Part shown: one piece after another, positions 20,288 through 29,316 of the stretch
How the letters are laid out: each line of letters opens with the position of its first letter
Numbering within the stretch: the stretch's first letter is position 1
Assembly (NCBI RefSeq): GCF_030816075.1
Contig: NZ_JAUSXO010000001.1
Coordinates: 806,001-870,000, forward strand
Length of the DNA stretch: 64,000 bases
Source of the DNA: Arthrobacter agilis
GTDB lineage: Bacteria; Actinomycetota; Actinomycetes; Actinomycetales; Micrococcaceae
Direction: 5' to 3'
The notes under the pieces: generated by a model
The model's database searches: none
Told to the model about the DNA's origin: nothing
What the model saw: the letters and a program-made list of their open reading frames with translations, nothing else
Made by a program: the position numbers and the translations under genes

Positions 20288-21150
20288 GCGGACGCCGGCT
20301 CCCCGCGCACATCGCGGCGGCGCTGGCGGGGAACACCGCCGACTCCGCCGGCCGGCCGTGGGCGGGCCGGGACCTGTCCGGGTCGGACAACCCGCTGCAC
20401 GCCTTCGACGACGACGACGGCACGGCCGACCGCGCGCTGGCCGCGGCCATGGCCGGGCTCCTGGGGGTCCCGGACCGGGCCGCGGACCAGCCCGGGCCGC
20501 GCGAGCGCGCGGTCTTCGCGGCCCTCACCACCGCGCGCGTGTTCATCCCCATCGTCGCGCAGCTCGGCGAGCAGGCGGAGGGAGCCTCGGGTCTGCCCGC
20601 CGACAAGGAGGCGGAGATGGCGCTCGTCACCCTGACCGCGCCGGACGGGCGGAAGGCACTGCCCGTCTTCTCGTCCACCCCGGCACTCACGCGGTGGCAC
20701 CCCGACGCGAGACCGGTCGCGGCGTACGCGGCACGGGCCGCTCTCGCCGCCGCCGCGGAGGACGCCGAACTGCTGGTGCTGGATCCGGGGGCGGACCTGA
20801 CCGTCGTCCTCCGTCGTCCCGCCGTCTGGGCGCTCGCCCGGCAGGTCCCGTGGACCCCGTCCTACGAGGACCCCGCGCTGGCATCGCTCGTCGAGGCCGC
20901 CGCCCGCGAGGAGCCGGACATCCTCTCCGTGGCGCTCCGGCCGGCCGCCGGCGTCCTCACCCGGGCCGCCGACGGTAGCATTGCTTCCGGCGGAGGCCCT
21001 GGGCCGGAACTGCGCATGGACGTGCAGCTCCGCGGCGGCCTGTCGCCGCAGCAGGTGCGCGACGCCGTCGCCTCCCTCCGGGGGAAGCTCCTGGAGCGCG
21101 CCGACTTCGTCGAACGCGTCGACTCGCTCGACATCAAACTCACCCGCTGA
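20284..21150 (+). CDS. SseB-family protein
   Basis: This 288-residue soluble protein has an SseB N-terminal-type domain (about residues 60-190, including [11 protein letters not shown] and [17 protein letters not shown]). The C-terminal part resembles the SseB C-terminal region. Function in actinobacteria is unknown. The GTG start at 20284 overlaps hisA by four bases. The frame continues open upstream inside hisA, but that part is a shadow. In actinobacteria the gene commonly follows hisA. Confidence 0.85.
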   Translation: MSGRRLPAHIAAALAGNTADSAGRPWAGRDLSGSDNPLHAFDDDDGTADRALAAAMAGLLGVPDRAADQPGPRERAVFAALTTARVFIPIVAQLGEQAEGASGLPADKEAEMALVTLTAPDGRKALPVFSSTPALTRWHPDARPVAAYAARAALAAAAEDAELLVLDPGADLTVVLRRPAVWALARQVPWTPSYEDPALASLVEAAAREEPDILSVALRPAAGVLTRAADGSIASGGGPGPELRMDVQLRGGLSPQQVRDAVASLRGKLLERADFVERVDSLDIKLTR

Positions 21151-21180
21151 CGGAGTGCCGTCGGCCAAGAAAGACAGATC

Positions 21181-22485
21181 GTGAACTTCGCCGTCTACCG
21201 GGACCTGCTGCGCATCCGCTCCGTACGGACACTGCTGATCATCGGGATGATCGCCCGCTTCCCCCATTCCGCCGCAGGCGTGCTGCTGACCCTGCACGTG
21301 GTGCAGACCCTCGACCGCGGCTACGCCGAGGCGGGCGCGGTCGCCGCCGTCGTCACGATCGGCATCGCCGTCGGTGCGCCGTGGCGCGGGCGGCGGATCG
21401 ACGCCGCGGGGCTGCGCCGGGCGCTCATCCCGTCGGTCGTCGCGGAGGCGGTCATCTGGTCGGTCGCACCGCACCTGTCCTACCAGTGGCTGCTCGTCGC
21501 GGCCCTGGTCGGGGGCCTCTTCACCCTCCCGGCCTTCTCGGTGATCCGCCAGGCACTCGGCGTGCTCGTCGACGGCGACCGCCGGCGCACCGCCTTCACG
21601 CTCGACGCGATCTCCACGGAGGTCGTCTTCATGGCGGGGCCCGCGGTGGGCGTCGTCCTGGCCACGCAGGTCTCCTCCGTGCTCGGCCTGACCCTCGTCG
21701 GCATCGCCGCCGCCTCCGCCGGGATCTTCCTCATGGTGATCAACCCGCCGACGCGCTCGGAGCAGCTGCCCGGTGCCTCGCCCGTGCCGGCCGCCGCACC
21801 GGCCCTCATCGGCGAGGCCCCGGCCGACCTCGTCGGGTACACCTCACCGGCGACGACGACGGCGGCGCGCCGGCCGGCGGCGATGCTGCGCAGGGGGGTG
21901 CGGAGGGCGTTCCCGTGGCTGACCGCGCCGCTCGTGCTGGTCATGGTGATCGCCGCGGGGGCCGGGCTCGTCCTCTCCGGCTCCGAGGTCGGCATCGTCG
22001 CGGCCCTCGAGCTCGCGGGGAAGGAGGGCCAGCTCGGGCTCGTGTTCGTGGCGTGGTGCGCGGCGTCGGTGGTCGGCGGCCTCCTCTACGGCGCCCTGCA
22101 CCGGCCGGTCCCGCCGTCGCTGCTCCTGCTCGGCATGGGCCTGCTGACGCTGCCCATGGGCTTCGCCGACAGCACGCTCTCACTGGCGCTGCTGTCCATC
22201 CCGGCGGGCCTCCTGTGCGCGCCGGTCCTCTCCGCCGCGTCGGAGAAGGTCGCCGACCTCGTCGCGGAGGACAGGAGGGGCGAGGCCATGGGCTGGTACG
22301 GCTCCGCGCTGACCTCGGGCGTCGCACTCGGGGCGCCCGTCGCCGGACTGCTCATCGACGCGACCGGCCCCTGGGGCGGCTTCACCGCCGTGTCCCTCGT
22401 CTCGGCGGCCATCGGCGCCGTCGGATTCCTCGCCCGCGACCGCGGGGTCCATACGAGCACGGCCACCGAGCAGCCCGCACAGTAG
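21181..22485 (+). CDS. MFS transporter
   Basis: This 434-residue integral membrane protein has about 11-12 hydrophobic helices. A central hydrophilic loop of about 55 residues (around residues 190-240) splits it into two six-helix halves, as usual for the major facilitator superfamily. The substrate is unknown. The GTG start at 21181 has AAGAAAG about six bases upstream. It follows the SseB gene by 30 bases, so it may be the last gene of the his transcript. Confidence 0.88.
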   Translation: MNFAVYRDLLRIRSVRTLLIIGMIARFPHSAAGVLLTLHVVQTLDRGYAEAGAVAAVVTIGIAVGAPWRGRRIDAAGLRRALIPSVVAEAVIWSVAPHLSYQWLLVAALVGGLFTLPAFSVIRQALGVLVDGDRRRTAFTLDAISTEVVFMAGPAVGVVLATQVSSVLGLTLVGIAAASAGIFLMVINPPTRSEQLPGASPVPAAAPALIGEAPADLVGYTSPATTTAARRPAAMLRRGVRRAFPWLTAPLVLVMVIAAGAGLVLSGSEVGIVAALELAGKEGQLGLVFVAWCAASVVGGLLYGALHRPVPPSLLLLGMGLLTLPMGFADSTLSLALLSIPAGLLCAPVLSAASEKVADLVAEDRRGEAMGWYGSALTSGVALGAPVAGLLIDATGPWGGFTAVSLVSAAIGAVGFLARDRGVHTSTATEQPAQ

Positions 22486-22502
22486 GGCCGCCCGGCCGGC
22501 GC

Positions 22503-22955
22503 CTAGTTGACCGGGCCGGTGTACTTCTCGCCGGGGCCCTGTCCCGGGGGATCGGGGATGATCGATGCCTCCCGGAAGGCGAGCTGCAGCGAGCGGAGCC
22601 CGTCGCGCAACGGTCCGGCGTGCTGGGAGCCGATCTCCGGTGCCGCGGCGGTCACGAAACCGGCGAGGGCGGTGATGAGCTTGCGCGCCTCGTCGAGGTC
22701 CTTGAGCTGTTCCGCGTTCTCCTCGTGGCCGAGGCCGCACTTGACCGCCGCGGCGCTCATGAGGTGGACGGCGGAGGTGACGATGACCTCCACGGCCGCC
22801 ACCTCGGAGATGTCCCGCATCTGCCGGCGGACGTCCTGTTCCGCCGCGTCCGGCGTGTCCGCGCCGTGCTCCTGCTCGTCGGCGAAGCTGCGCCGGGTCG
22901 CCGGTACGGACGCGTCATCGGGGGTCGGCTGCGGATTGTCGTGTGGGGTGTCCAT
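22503..22955 (-). CDS. DUF1844 protein
   Basis: This 150-residue protein has a disordered polar N-terminus (about 45 residues). The DUF1844 core begins near VEVIVTSAVHLMSAAAVKCGL and includes DLDEARKLITALAGFV. The family is found beside infC in actinobacteria; its function is unknown. The ATG at 22955 is chosen over an in-frame TTG at 22979. It is divergent from the infC operon across a 292-base leader region. Confidence 0.9.
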   Translation of the reverse strand: MDTPHDNPQPTPDDASVPATRRSFADEQEHGADTPDAAEQDVRRQMRDISEVAAVEVIVTSAVHLMSAAAVKCGLGHEENAEQLKDLDEARKLITALAGFVTAAAPEIGSQHAGPLRDGLRSLQLAFREASIIPDPPGQGPGEKYTGPVN

Positions 22956-23112
22956 ACTGGTAAGCTTGGCATAGACCAACCGGTCGCTGTTACTCGCTGT
23001 GCTCCGTCAGGGGCTGGAGGAACGGGCCGGAACGCAAGCGGAGTCCTCTCCCACCCGCGTTTGCCTGGTGCGGCCGCTCGCCGCATTGCAGGTAGCCGGG
23101 TTCCATGGTCGG

Positions 23113-23143
23113 TCCTGCTGTCGAGCAGGAGGCTCGCGCCTCC
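23113..23143 (+). promoter_or_regulatory. Mutually exclusive hairpins in infC leader
   Basis: Two stems share bases 23128-23130. Hairpin A pairs TCCTGCT (23113-23119) with AGCAGGA (23124-23130). Hairpin B pairs GGAGGC (23128-23133) with GCCTCC (23138-23143). Both have four-base loops, GTCG and TCGC. Only one can form fully at a time, as in attenuators. The regulatory role is inferred. Confidence 0.5.
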
Positions 23144-23167
23144 GCAGACCGCGCAGACCGGTTACCG

Positions 23168-23205
23168 AGGCCTTCGATTGCGCTTGCAATGGAAGGCCTT
23201 CTTTC
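23168..23205 (+). terminator. Possible attenuator hairpin before infC
   Basis: AGGCCTTC (23168-23175) pairs with GAAGGCCT (23192-23199), and ATTGC (23177-23181) with GCAAT (23186-23190). A G-G mismatch lies between the two and the loop is GCTT. T-rich TCTTTC follows. The hairpin sits 43 bases upstream of the infC start and could stop transcription or hide the leader. Confidence 0.55.
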
Positions 23206-23247
23206 GTCTGCAGGCGGTTTCAGCTTGAGTATCCACAGGAGTCACAC

Positions 23248-24405
23248 ATCAGCGAGCCAAGAATCAACGATCGTATCCGCGTTCCAGAGGTGCGGTTGGT
23301 CGGACCTGCCGGCGAACAGGTAGGAATCGTCCGTATCGAGGACGCACTCCGACTTGCCGCCGAATCCGACCTGGATCTTGTCGAGGTAGCACCGCAGGCC
23401 AAGCCGCCGGTCGCCAAGCTCATGGATTTTGGTAAGTACAAGTACGAGGCGGCCGTCAAGGCCCGCGAGGCGCGGAAGAACCAGACCAACACGGTCCTGA
23501 AGGAGATCCGGTTCCGCCTCAAGATCGACACGCACGACTACGAGACCAAGCGCGGGCACGCCATCCGCTTCCTCGGTGCCGGCGACAAGGTCAAGGCCAT
23601 GATCCAGTTCCGCGGACGTGAGCAGCAGCGGCCCGAGATGGGCATCCGCCTGCTGCAGAAGTTCGCCGAGGATGTCGCCGAGGTCGGCGTGGTCGAGTCG
23701 TCGCCGCGGATCGACGGACGCAACATGGTCATGGTCATCGGTCCCACGAAGAACAAGGCCGAGGCCAAGGCGGAAGCCCGCCGTGCCACGCAGCGCGCCG
23801 AGGCGAAGGCCGCCAACGAGGCCGCCAAGAACGGCGAGGCGCCGCGCATCGATACCTCGGGCGTCGGCAGCGCACCGCTGACGCAGTCCCTCGCGGACCT
23901 GCTGCCGGAGGGGTACTCGATCACGAGCGAGCCCGAGACCGAGGCACCCGAGACCGACGCGCCCCAGGCACCCGCCCAGGACGCGCCCGCCGCGGAGGTG
24001 ACCGAGACCGTCGAGGCCCCGGCCGCCCAGGCACCGACGGCGGAACCGGCTCCGGCCGCCGCCCCGACGCGCACCTCGTCCGCCCCGCGGTCGACGACGC
24101 AGCGTCCGGCTACCGAGCGCCCCGCGGCGTCGAGGCCCTCGTCGGCCTCGCGCCCGGCGGTGTCCCGGCCCGCGGCGGCCGCTCCGGCCGCTGCGGCGCC
24201 GAGGCCCGCTGCGGCAGCTCCGGCACCGCGGCCCGCCGCTGCGGCACCCAAGCCCGCCGCGTCGGCACCGAAGCCGTCCGCAGCAGCCCAGCCCTCGGCC
24301 ATGCCGAAGCCCGGAGCGCCGAAGCCGTCGGCGACCCCCAAGCCCGCCGGCAGGACGGCGCCCAAGAGCCCGACCAGCCGTCCCAAGCCCGGAAGCACGG
24401 ACTAG
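23248..24405 (+). CDS. infC: Translation initiation factor IF-3, ATC start, long Ala/Pro tail
   Basis: IF-3 keeps ribosomal subunits apart and proofreads start codons. The sequence begins [19 protein letters not shown], the canonical IF-3 N-terminus. The codon before it is ATC, with AGGAG (23237-23241) six bases upstream and no ATG/GTG/TTG nearby in frame. A rare AUC/AUU start is the known device by which infC autoregulates. The two IF-3 domains cover about residues 1-175. A further 200-residue tail of Ala, Pro, Ser and Lys-rich repeats follows, as in Micrococcales. It is first in the operon with rpmI and rplT. Confidence 0.95.
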   Translation: MSEPRINDRIRVPEVRLVGPAGEQVGIVRIEDALRLAAESDLDLVEVAPQAKPPVAKLMDFGKYKYEAAVKAREARKNQTNTVLKEIRFRLKIDTHDYETKRGHAIRFLGAGDKVKAMIQFRGREQQRPEMGIRLLQKFAEDVAEVGVVESSPRIDGRNMVMVIGPTKNKAEAKAEARRATQRAEAKAANEAAKNGEAPRIDTSGVGSAPLTQSLADLLPEGYSITSEPETEAPETDAPQAPAQDAPAAEVTETVEAPAAQAPTAEPAPAAAPTRTSSAPRSTTQRPATERPAASRPSSASRPAVSRPAAAAPAAAAPRPAAAAPAPRPAAAAPKPAASAPKPSAAAQPSAMPKPGAPKPSATPKPAGRTAPKSPTSRPKPGSTD

Positions 24406-24510
24406 GGCCCCGGCCCGGTCCCGACGGGCTCGTTCGAAAACCAGCAGGCACCGTTCCGGTGCCGAATTCCGGGTGCACCCGCCCCGGCTACCAGAAGGAG
24501 ATCGGTCCCC

Positions 24511-24705
24511 ATGCCGAAGATGAAGACCCACAGCGGCGCCAAGAAGCGCTTCAAGCTGACCGGAAGCGGGAAGCTCAAGCGCCAGCAGGCCAACCGCCGT
24601 CACTACCTCGAGCACAAGTCCTCGACCGTGACGCGCCGCCTCGCGAGCGACCAGATCGTCTCGAAGGCCGACACCAAGACCATCAAGAAGATGCTGGGCG
24701 TCTAA
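24511..24705 (+). CDS. rpmI: 50S ribosomal protein L35
   Basis: This 64-residue basic protein has the L35 signature [20 protein letters not shown] and normal length. AAGGAG lies about 13 bases upstream of the ATG. It is the second gene of infC-rpmI-rplT, 105 bases after infC. Confidence 0.98.
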   Translation: MPKMKTHSGAKKRFKLTGSGKLKRQQANRRHYLEHKSSTVTRRLASDQIVSKADTKTIKKMLGV

Positions 24706-24792
24706 CCACTTATCCACCCCGGGTAAGCGCATGCACGCACCGTGCAGCGCTGCGGCTGCGGCCGTTACCGAAGAACACAAAGGAGTACGCAC

Positions 24793-25182
24793 GTGGCACG
24801 TGTGAAGCGGGCAGTCAATGCCCACAAGAAGCGTCGGGTCGTCCTCGAGCGCGCCAAGGGTTACCGCGGCCAGCGTTCGCGCCTGTACCGCAAGGCCAAG
24901 GAGCAGCTGCTCCACTCGTTCGTCTACAGCTACGGCGACCGCCGCAAGCGCAAGGGTGACTTCCGTCGCCTCTGGATCCAGCGCATCAACGCTGCATCCC
25001 GCGCCAACGGCCTGACCTACAACCGCCTGATCCAGGGCCTGAAGGCTGCCGAGATCCAGGTCGACCGCCGGATGCTCGCCGACCTCGCCGTCACGGATGG
25101 GGCCGCGTTCGCCGCGCTCGTCCAGATCGCGAAGAACGCCCTGCCGGCCGACACGTCGGCTCCGCTCAAGGCTTCGGCCTAG
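24793..25182 (+). CDS. rplT: 50S ribosomal protein L20
   Basis: This 129-residue L20 is needed for 50S assembly and in many bacteria is the autogenous regulator of this operon. It begins [26 protein letters not shown], the family signature. The GTG start at 24793 follows AAGGAG (24780-24785) by seven bases; an in-frame ATG at 24742 is not favoured. Whether L20 or IF-3 binds the infC leader is not known from the sequence. Confidence 0.98.
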   Translation: MARVKRAVNAHKKRRVVLERAKGYRGQRSRLYRKAKEQLLHSFVYSYGDRRKRKGDFRRLWIQRINAASRANGLTYNRLIQGLKAAEIQVDRRMLADLAVTDGAAFAALVQIAKNALPADTSAPLKASA

Positions 25183-25196
25183 GCCCATCGGCGGGA

Positions 25197-25213
25197 GCGG
25201 GCCCTCGGCCCGC
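25197..25213 (+). terminator. Possible terminator after rplT
   Basis: GCGGGCC and GGCCCGC form a 7-bp stem with a CTC loop directly after the rplT stop. No T-run follows, so read-through into the methyltransferase gene is likely. Confidence 0.45.
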
Positions 25214-25226
25214 CCACCGGTCCACG

Positions 25227-26264
25227 ATGACTGACGACGGACGCCCCCAGGCGCCACTGATGACCAACACCCAGGCTGATCGGGTGAAGGAGGTGGCTCG
25301 CTTGGCCGGGCGTCCGTCGCGTTTAAGGCGCCGCGAGTTCCTCGCCGAAGGGCCCCAGGCGGTGCGTGAGGCGCTACGCCTGCACCTCGAGAGGCGCGAG
25401 GCCGGCAGGGAGGGCGTCGTCGTCGGGGCCTATGCCACGGCGGAAGCGCTCGATCGGCACCCCGACATCGCCGCGCTGCTGGACGCCGGCGCCGCGCCGG
25501 TCCTCCGGCAGGCGACGCCCGAGGTCCTGGCGGCGATGTCCTCAACCGTGACCCCGCAGGGTTTCGTCGCGGTGTGCAGATTCGTCGACGTCCCGCTCGA
25601 GGACGTGCTCGCCGCCGCACCGCGGCTCGTGGCCGTTCTGGTCGAGGTGAGGGATCCGGGCAACGCCGGCACGATCATCCGTGCAGCGGACTCCGCGGGC
25701 GCCGACGCCGTCATCCTCACGGGTGCGAGCGTCGATCCCTACAACCCGAAGACGGTGCGCTCCACCGTCGGCTCCCTGTTCCACCTCCCGCTCGTCCTCG
25801 GGATCGAGCTGGACGGCCTGATCGAGCGCCTGAAGGGTGGCGGGATGAGCGTGCTCGCCGCGGACGGCTACGGCGCCGTGAACCTCGACGACCTCCAGGA
25901 CGCGCGGGCGGCCCGCCTCGTGGGAACCGGCCCCGGCCGGTCGGCCCCGGAGGGTGAGGATCCAGCAGCCGCGACGCCGGACCCCCGGGCGGCCGATGTG
26001 GTTCCCGGCACGGACGGCAGCATCCGGCTGGAAGAGCCGAGCGCATGGCTCTTCGGCAACGAGGCACAGGGGCTTCCCCCGGAGATCACCGAGGCTGCCG
26101 ACGCCCGCGTCGCCGTCCCCGTCTACGGGCACGCGGAATCCCTCAACGTCGGCACCGCCGCGACGGTCTGCCTCTACGCCTCGGCCCGGGCGCAGCGCGT
26201 CACCCGACCGGGACCGAGCGCCGCTCCGCCCTCTCCCCACGACGGCGGTCCATCCGACCGCTGA
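25227..26264 (+). CDS. TrmH/SpoU-family RNA 2'-O-methyltransferase
   Basis: This RNA ribose methylase of the SPOUT class has a substrate-binding N-terminal domain (LAGRPSRLRRREFLAEG). Motif 1 is VRDPGNAGTIIRAADSAGADAV; motif 2 is WLFGNEAQGLP; motif 3 is VPVYGHAESLNVGTAATVCLY, the trefoil-knot region. A roughly 50-residue low-complexity insert (about 230-262) lies between motifs 1 and 2. The target, probably 23S rRNA, is not determined. Two ATGs (25227, 25260) are possible. The 3' end overlaps the convergent MFS gene by 65 bases. Confidence 0.92.
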   Translation: MTDDGRPQAPLMTNTQADRVKEVARLAGRPSRLRRREFLAEGPQAVREALRLHLERREAGREGVVVGAYATAEALDRHPDIAALLDAGAAPVLRQATPEVLAAMSSTVTPQGFVAVCRFVDVPLEDVLAAAPRLVAVLVEVRDPGNAGTIIRAADSAGADAVILTGASVDPYNPKTVRSTVGSLFHLPLVLGIELDGLIERLKGGGMSVLAADGYGAVNLDDLQDARAARLVGTGPGRSAPEGEDPAAATPDPRAADVVPGTDGSIRLEEPSAWLFGNEAQGLPPEITEAADARVAVPVYGHAESLNVGTAATVCLYASARAQRVTRPGPSAAPPSPHDGGPSDR

Positions 26265-27432
26265 CGAGGGCCACACCGAGCCCGAGGACGGCGAGGACGG
26301 CCCCCGCCAGCGCAGGGGCGGTGAAGCCCCAGCCGGCCGTGATGACGGCACCTCCGAGTGCTGCACCGAGCGCGTTCGCCAGGTTCAGCGAGGAGTGGTT
26401 CATGGACGACGCGAGCGAGGGCGCGCCGGGGGAGACGTCGAGGAGCCGCGCCTGCAGGGGCGGGATGAGCGTGGAGCCGCTGGCACCTACCAGGAAGACG
26501 AAGCAGCACGCACTCCAGGGCGTACCCGCGGCCAGCGGGAAGACCAGCAGCACGACGGCGATGGCGGCCATGGACCCGTAGATGCTCCCCATGATCGACC
26601 GGTCCGCCAGGCGGCCGCCCAGGATGTTGCCGACGACCATGCCGACCCCGTACAGGGCGACGACGAACGGCAGCAGGGACACCCCGATCCCGGCCACCTC
26701 GGTCATCAGCGGAGAGATGTAGGAGTAGACGGCGAAGAACCCGCCGAAACCAACGATCCCGATGAGCAGCGTCATCCAGAGCTGCGGGCGGCGCAGCGCC
26801 CCCAGCTCCGCCCGGATACTCGCGCCCGCCCGCACGGGGAGCGCCGGGACGAACGCCCGGATCAGCACCACCGTCACCGCACCGATCAGACCCACCAGCA
26901 GGAACATCGAGCGCCAGCCGAACTGCTGGCCGACCCACGTCGCGAACGGCACCCCGACGACGTTCGCGATGCTCAGCCCCAGCATGACCATCGAGATGGC
27001 GCGTCCGCGCCGGGCGGGGTCGGCGAGGGAGGCGGCGATCACCGCGGCGACGCCGAAGTAGGCCCCGTGCGGAAGCCCGGACAGGAACCGGGAGGCCAGC
27101 ATCCACCCGAAGCCGGAGGCGAAGAACGAGGACAGGTTGGCGAGGGTGATGACGAGCGCCAGGGCGAGCGCGACAGTGCGCTGGGGTTTCTTCGCGCCCA
27201 GGGTGGCGAGGACCGGCGCTCCGACGACCACGCCGAGCGCGTAGGCGGAGATCACCTGGCCGCCGCGGTCGTAGTCGACGCCGAGGTCGGCGCGCATGTC
27301 CTCGAGCAGGCCCATGATCGTGAACTCGGTGGTCCCGAGGGCGAAACCCCCCACCGCGAGCGCCCCGATGGCCAGGGTCAGCCGCCGGCCGCTCAGCCGG
27401 TGGGAGGGGGACGGGGGAACGGAGGCAGTCAT
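26200..27432 (-). CDS. MFS (DHA1/AraJ-like) efflux transporter
   Basis: This 410-residue protein has about 12 transmembrane helices. It carries the N-terminal GTTEFTIMGLLEDMRADLGV motif and the loop GRRGRAISMVMLG-type basic segment typical of arabinose/drug efflux permeases (DHA1). The substrate is unknown. The ATG at 27432 has AAGGAC just upstream; a much longer open frame beyond it is a shadow. It overlaps the TrmH gene tail-to-tail by 65 bases with no terminator between. Confidence 0.9.
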   Translation of the reverse strand: MTASVPPSPSHRLSGRRLTLAIGALAVGGFALGTTEFTIMGLLEDMRADLGVDYDRGGQVISAYALGVVVGAPVLATLGAKKPQRTVALALALVITLANLSSFFASGFGWMLASRFLSGLPHGAYFGVAAVIAASLADPARRGRAISMVMLGLSIANVVGVPFATWVGQQFGWRSMFLLVGLIGAVTVVLIRAFVPALPVRAGASIRAELGALRRPQLWMTLLIGIVGFGGFFAVYSYISPLMTEVAGIGVSLLPFVVALYGVGMVVGNILGGRLADRSIMGSIYGSMAAIAVVLLVFPLAAGTPWSACCFVFLVGASGSTLIPPLQARLLDVSPGAPSLASSMNHSSLNLANALGAALGGAVITAGWGFTAPALAGAVLAVLGLGVALVSGRMDRRRGERAERRSVPVG

Positions 27433-27677
27433 GGGTGTCCTTGCGGCGGATCGTCGGGAGGGGGAAGGCCGCCGCTGCGCCCGGAGGCGGGAAGTGGGCG
27501 GCGGCGTGGACGCCGTCGTCTCCGTCAAGCCTAGGCGATGGCCGCGTCGCGCCGGAAAGTCAACCGGAACCTGCGCTGCGGGCGGATTGCTGCGTCGTCG
27601 GCGGCGGCCGTACGGTTGTCGGACGACATCTTGGTTGAGCAATGGCCCTGTCGATCGTTCCTCGCAGGAGTACCACC
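27433..27677. other. Intergenic region between divergent MFS and YbdK-type genes
   Basis: This GC-rich, non-coding-looking stretch holds the MFS ribosome site (AAGGAC) near its left end. Only weak promoter-like words lie near 27615-27650 (TTGTCG, TTGGTT). I see no confident operator or hairpin. Confidence 0.4.
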
Positions 27678-27752
27678 ATGTCCACACCCTCTTCACGCGC
27701 AGTGCAGCGCGCCACGGCAGCATCCTCGCCCACCTCGGGGGCGCACTCATGA
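27678..27752 (+). CDS. 24-residue mini-ORF translationally coupled to the YbdK-type gene
   Basis: ATG at 27678 follows CAGGAG by seven bases. The frame reads 24 codons (MSTPSSRAVQRATAASS..., rich in Ser, Ala and Thr) and stops at TGA 27750-27752. The stop overlaps the next gene's ATG as ATGA. The strong ribosome site belongs to this mini-ORF; the downstream gene lacks its own. It therefore looks like a coupling leader or a small protein. No homologue is recognised. Confidence 0.5.
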   Translation: MSTPSSRAVQRATAASSPTSGAHS

Positions 27753-28915
27753 GGACCTTCGGCGTGGAGGAGGAGTTCCTCCTCGTCGACGCCGACAGCG
27801 GCCGCCCCGTGCCCCTGGGCCAGGAGGCGTTCGGCCTCTGCCAGGACGAACGCCTCACCTGCGAGATCAAGCAGGAGCAGATCGAGACGGGGACCCACCC
27901 GTACGACGACGTCAACGACCTCGCCATGGACATCGCCCGGTGCCGGGCCCTCGCCGACGAGACGGCCCGGCGGGTCGGTGCCCGGGCTGCGGCCCTCGCC
28001 ACCTCACCCCACCCGGCGAGCCCGATCGCCTCGCCGGGCACGCGGTACGAGGAGATGCAGGACAGGTTCGCGGTCACCGCCAGCGAGCAGCTCACCTGCG
28101 GGTGCCACGTCCACGTCGGTGTGGCCGACGACGACGAGGGCGTGGCGGTCCTGGACCGCATCCGGGCCTGGCTGCCGGTCCTGCTGGCGCTGTCGAGCAA
28201 CTCGCCCTTCTGGAACGGCACGGACACCGGGTACGCCAGCTACCGGTCGCAGGCCTGGAGCCGCTGGCCGATGACCGGCCCGTCCGAGATCTTCGGGACG
28301 GCCGAGCGGTACCACGCGACCGTCGCCGGCCTGCTCGACACGGCCGTTCCGGTCGATCTCGCGCAGATCTACTTCGACGCCCGCCTGAGCCACCACCACC
28401 CGACGGTCGAGGTGCGCGTGAGCGACGTCTGCCTGTACTCGGACGACGCCGTGCTGATCGCCCTGCTGACACGGGGGCTCGTCGAGACCACGGCGCGGGA
28501 GTGGCGGGCCGGGCAGGCTCCGCTCGCCGTGCCCACGGCCCTCGTGAAGATGGCGTCCTGGCGGGCGGGCAGGTTCGGCATGGACGGCAAGCTGCTGCAT
28601 CCCCTGACCGGGAGGCCCGAGGACGCCGAATCCGTGGCGCTGGCGCTGCTGCGCTACCTCCGCCCGGCCCTCCAGGACCAGGGCGACGCGGAGATCGCCG
28701 AGTCCCTCCTGCGCCAGCTCCTGGCACGCGGCACGGGCGCCCGGCGGCAACGCGCCGCCCTCCTGCGCCGGGGCAGCCTCGAGGACGTCGTCGCCGAGGC
28801 CGTCCGGGTGACACACCTGCCACGGGGCGGGATCGCGGAGCACCACGAGGCGGCGCTCCGTCCCGCGCGCAGGGCCTTCGCCAGGGCGGGCCGAGGACGC
28901 ACAGCGATATCATGA
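27749..28915 (+). CDS. YbdK-type carboxylate-amine ligase (GCS2 family)
   Basis: This 388-residue member of the glutamate-cysteine ligase type 2 family opens with the hallmark MRTFGVEEEFLLVD. It also contains TCGCHVHVGV and later EVRVSDVC, which carry metal and ATP ligands in the family. Members show weak gamma-glutamylcysteine ligase activity; the true substrate is generally unknown. The start at 27749 is fixed by family homology and by the ATGA overlap with the mini-ORF. The extra upstream open frame is not coding. Confidence 0.9.
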   Translation: MRTFGVEEEFLLVDADSGRPVPLGQEAFGLCQDERLTCEIKQEQIETGTHPYDDVNDLAMDIARCRALADETARRVGARAAALATSPHPASPIASPGTRYEEMQDRFAVTASEQLTCGCHVHVGVADDDEGVAVLDRIRAWLPVLLALSSNSPFWNGTDTGYASYRSQAWSRWPMTGPSEIFGTAERYHATVAGLLDTAVPVDLAQIYFDARLSHHHPTVEVRVSDVCLYSDDAVLIALLTRGLVETTAREWRAGQAPLAVPTALVKMASWRAGRFGMDGKLLHPLTGRPEDAESVALALLRYLRPALQDQGDAEIAESLLRQLLARGTGARRQRAALLRRGSLEDVVAEAVRVTHLPRGGIAEHHEAALRPARRAFARAGRGRTAIS

Positions 28916-28996
28916 CGAGCCCGGGAGCCGCCCGAAGCGGGCGGCCCGCCGGGACCACCTGCCGAACAGAGAACCATCGACCGATCGGATCGCATC

Positions 28997-29245
28997 ATGG
29001 GCTGGACGCCGAACTCCTTCCAACTGCCGCAGAGCGAGCACCTGCGGGAGGACATCAATCTTCCCGCGGAGCCCGAGAACGAGAGTGCCGCGGAGTTCTC
29101 CGAGGACACCTACACCTCCACCGAACTCAACGCGGGGCAGCAGGTCCCCGGTCTGAGCCCGCACGGGGAGTACCGCCGCGGCGACAACCCGGAGCACCGG
29201 ACGGCGCCCACCGGGGAGGAACTCGCAGCGCCCGAGGAGAGCTGA
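28997..29245 (+). CDS. Small acidic hypothetical protein
   Basis: This 82-residue, very hydrophilic, acidic protein begins MGWTPNSFQLPQSEHLRED and is rich in Glu, Pro, Ser and Thr, probably disordered. No family is recognised and no strong ribosome site is visible. TATCAT at 28908-28913 could drive it. Support comes from the start-to-stop fit between neighbours and the low hydrophobicity; an artefact cannot be excluded. Confidence 0.5.
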   Translation: MGWTPNSFQLPQSEHLREDINLPAEPENESAAEFSEDTYTSTELNAGQQVPGLSPHGEYRRGDNPEHRTAPTGEELAAPEES

Positions 29246-29316
29246 CCCCCGCCGATCGGCCCGCCCGGCACAGGACGCGTGCCGCGGTGACGGTGTGGCG
29301 TGGATAGACTCGGCCG

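Noticed and set aside
23105..23323. 72-codon frame starting in the infC leader
   Set aside because: It has no ribosome site, runs out of frame into infC, and the leader is better explained by RNA hairpins.
28910..29197. 95-codon minus-strand frame opposite the small acidic protein
   Set aside because: The composition looks like a reverse-strand shadow and there is no start context; the plus-strand frame is the better, though weak, candidate.
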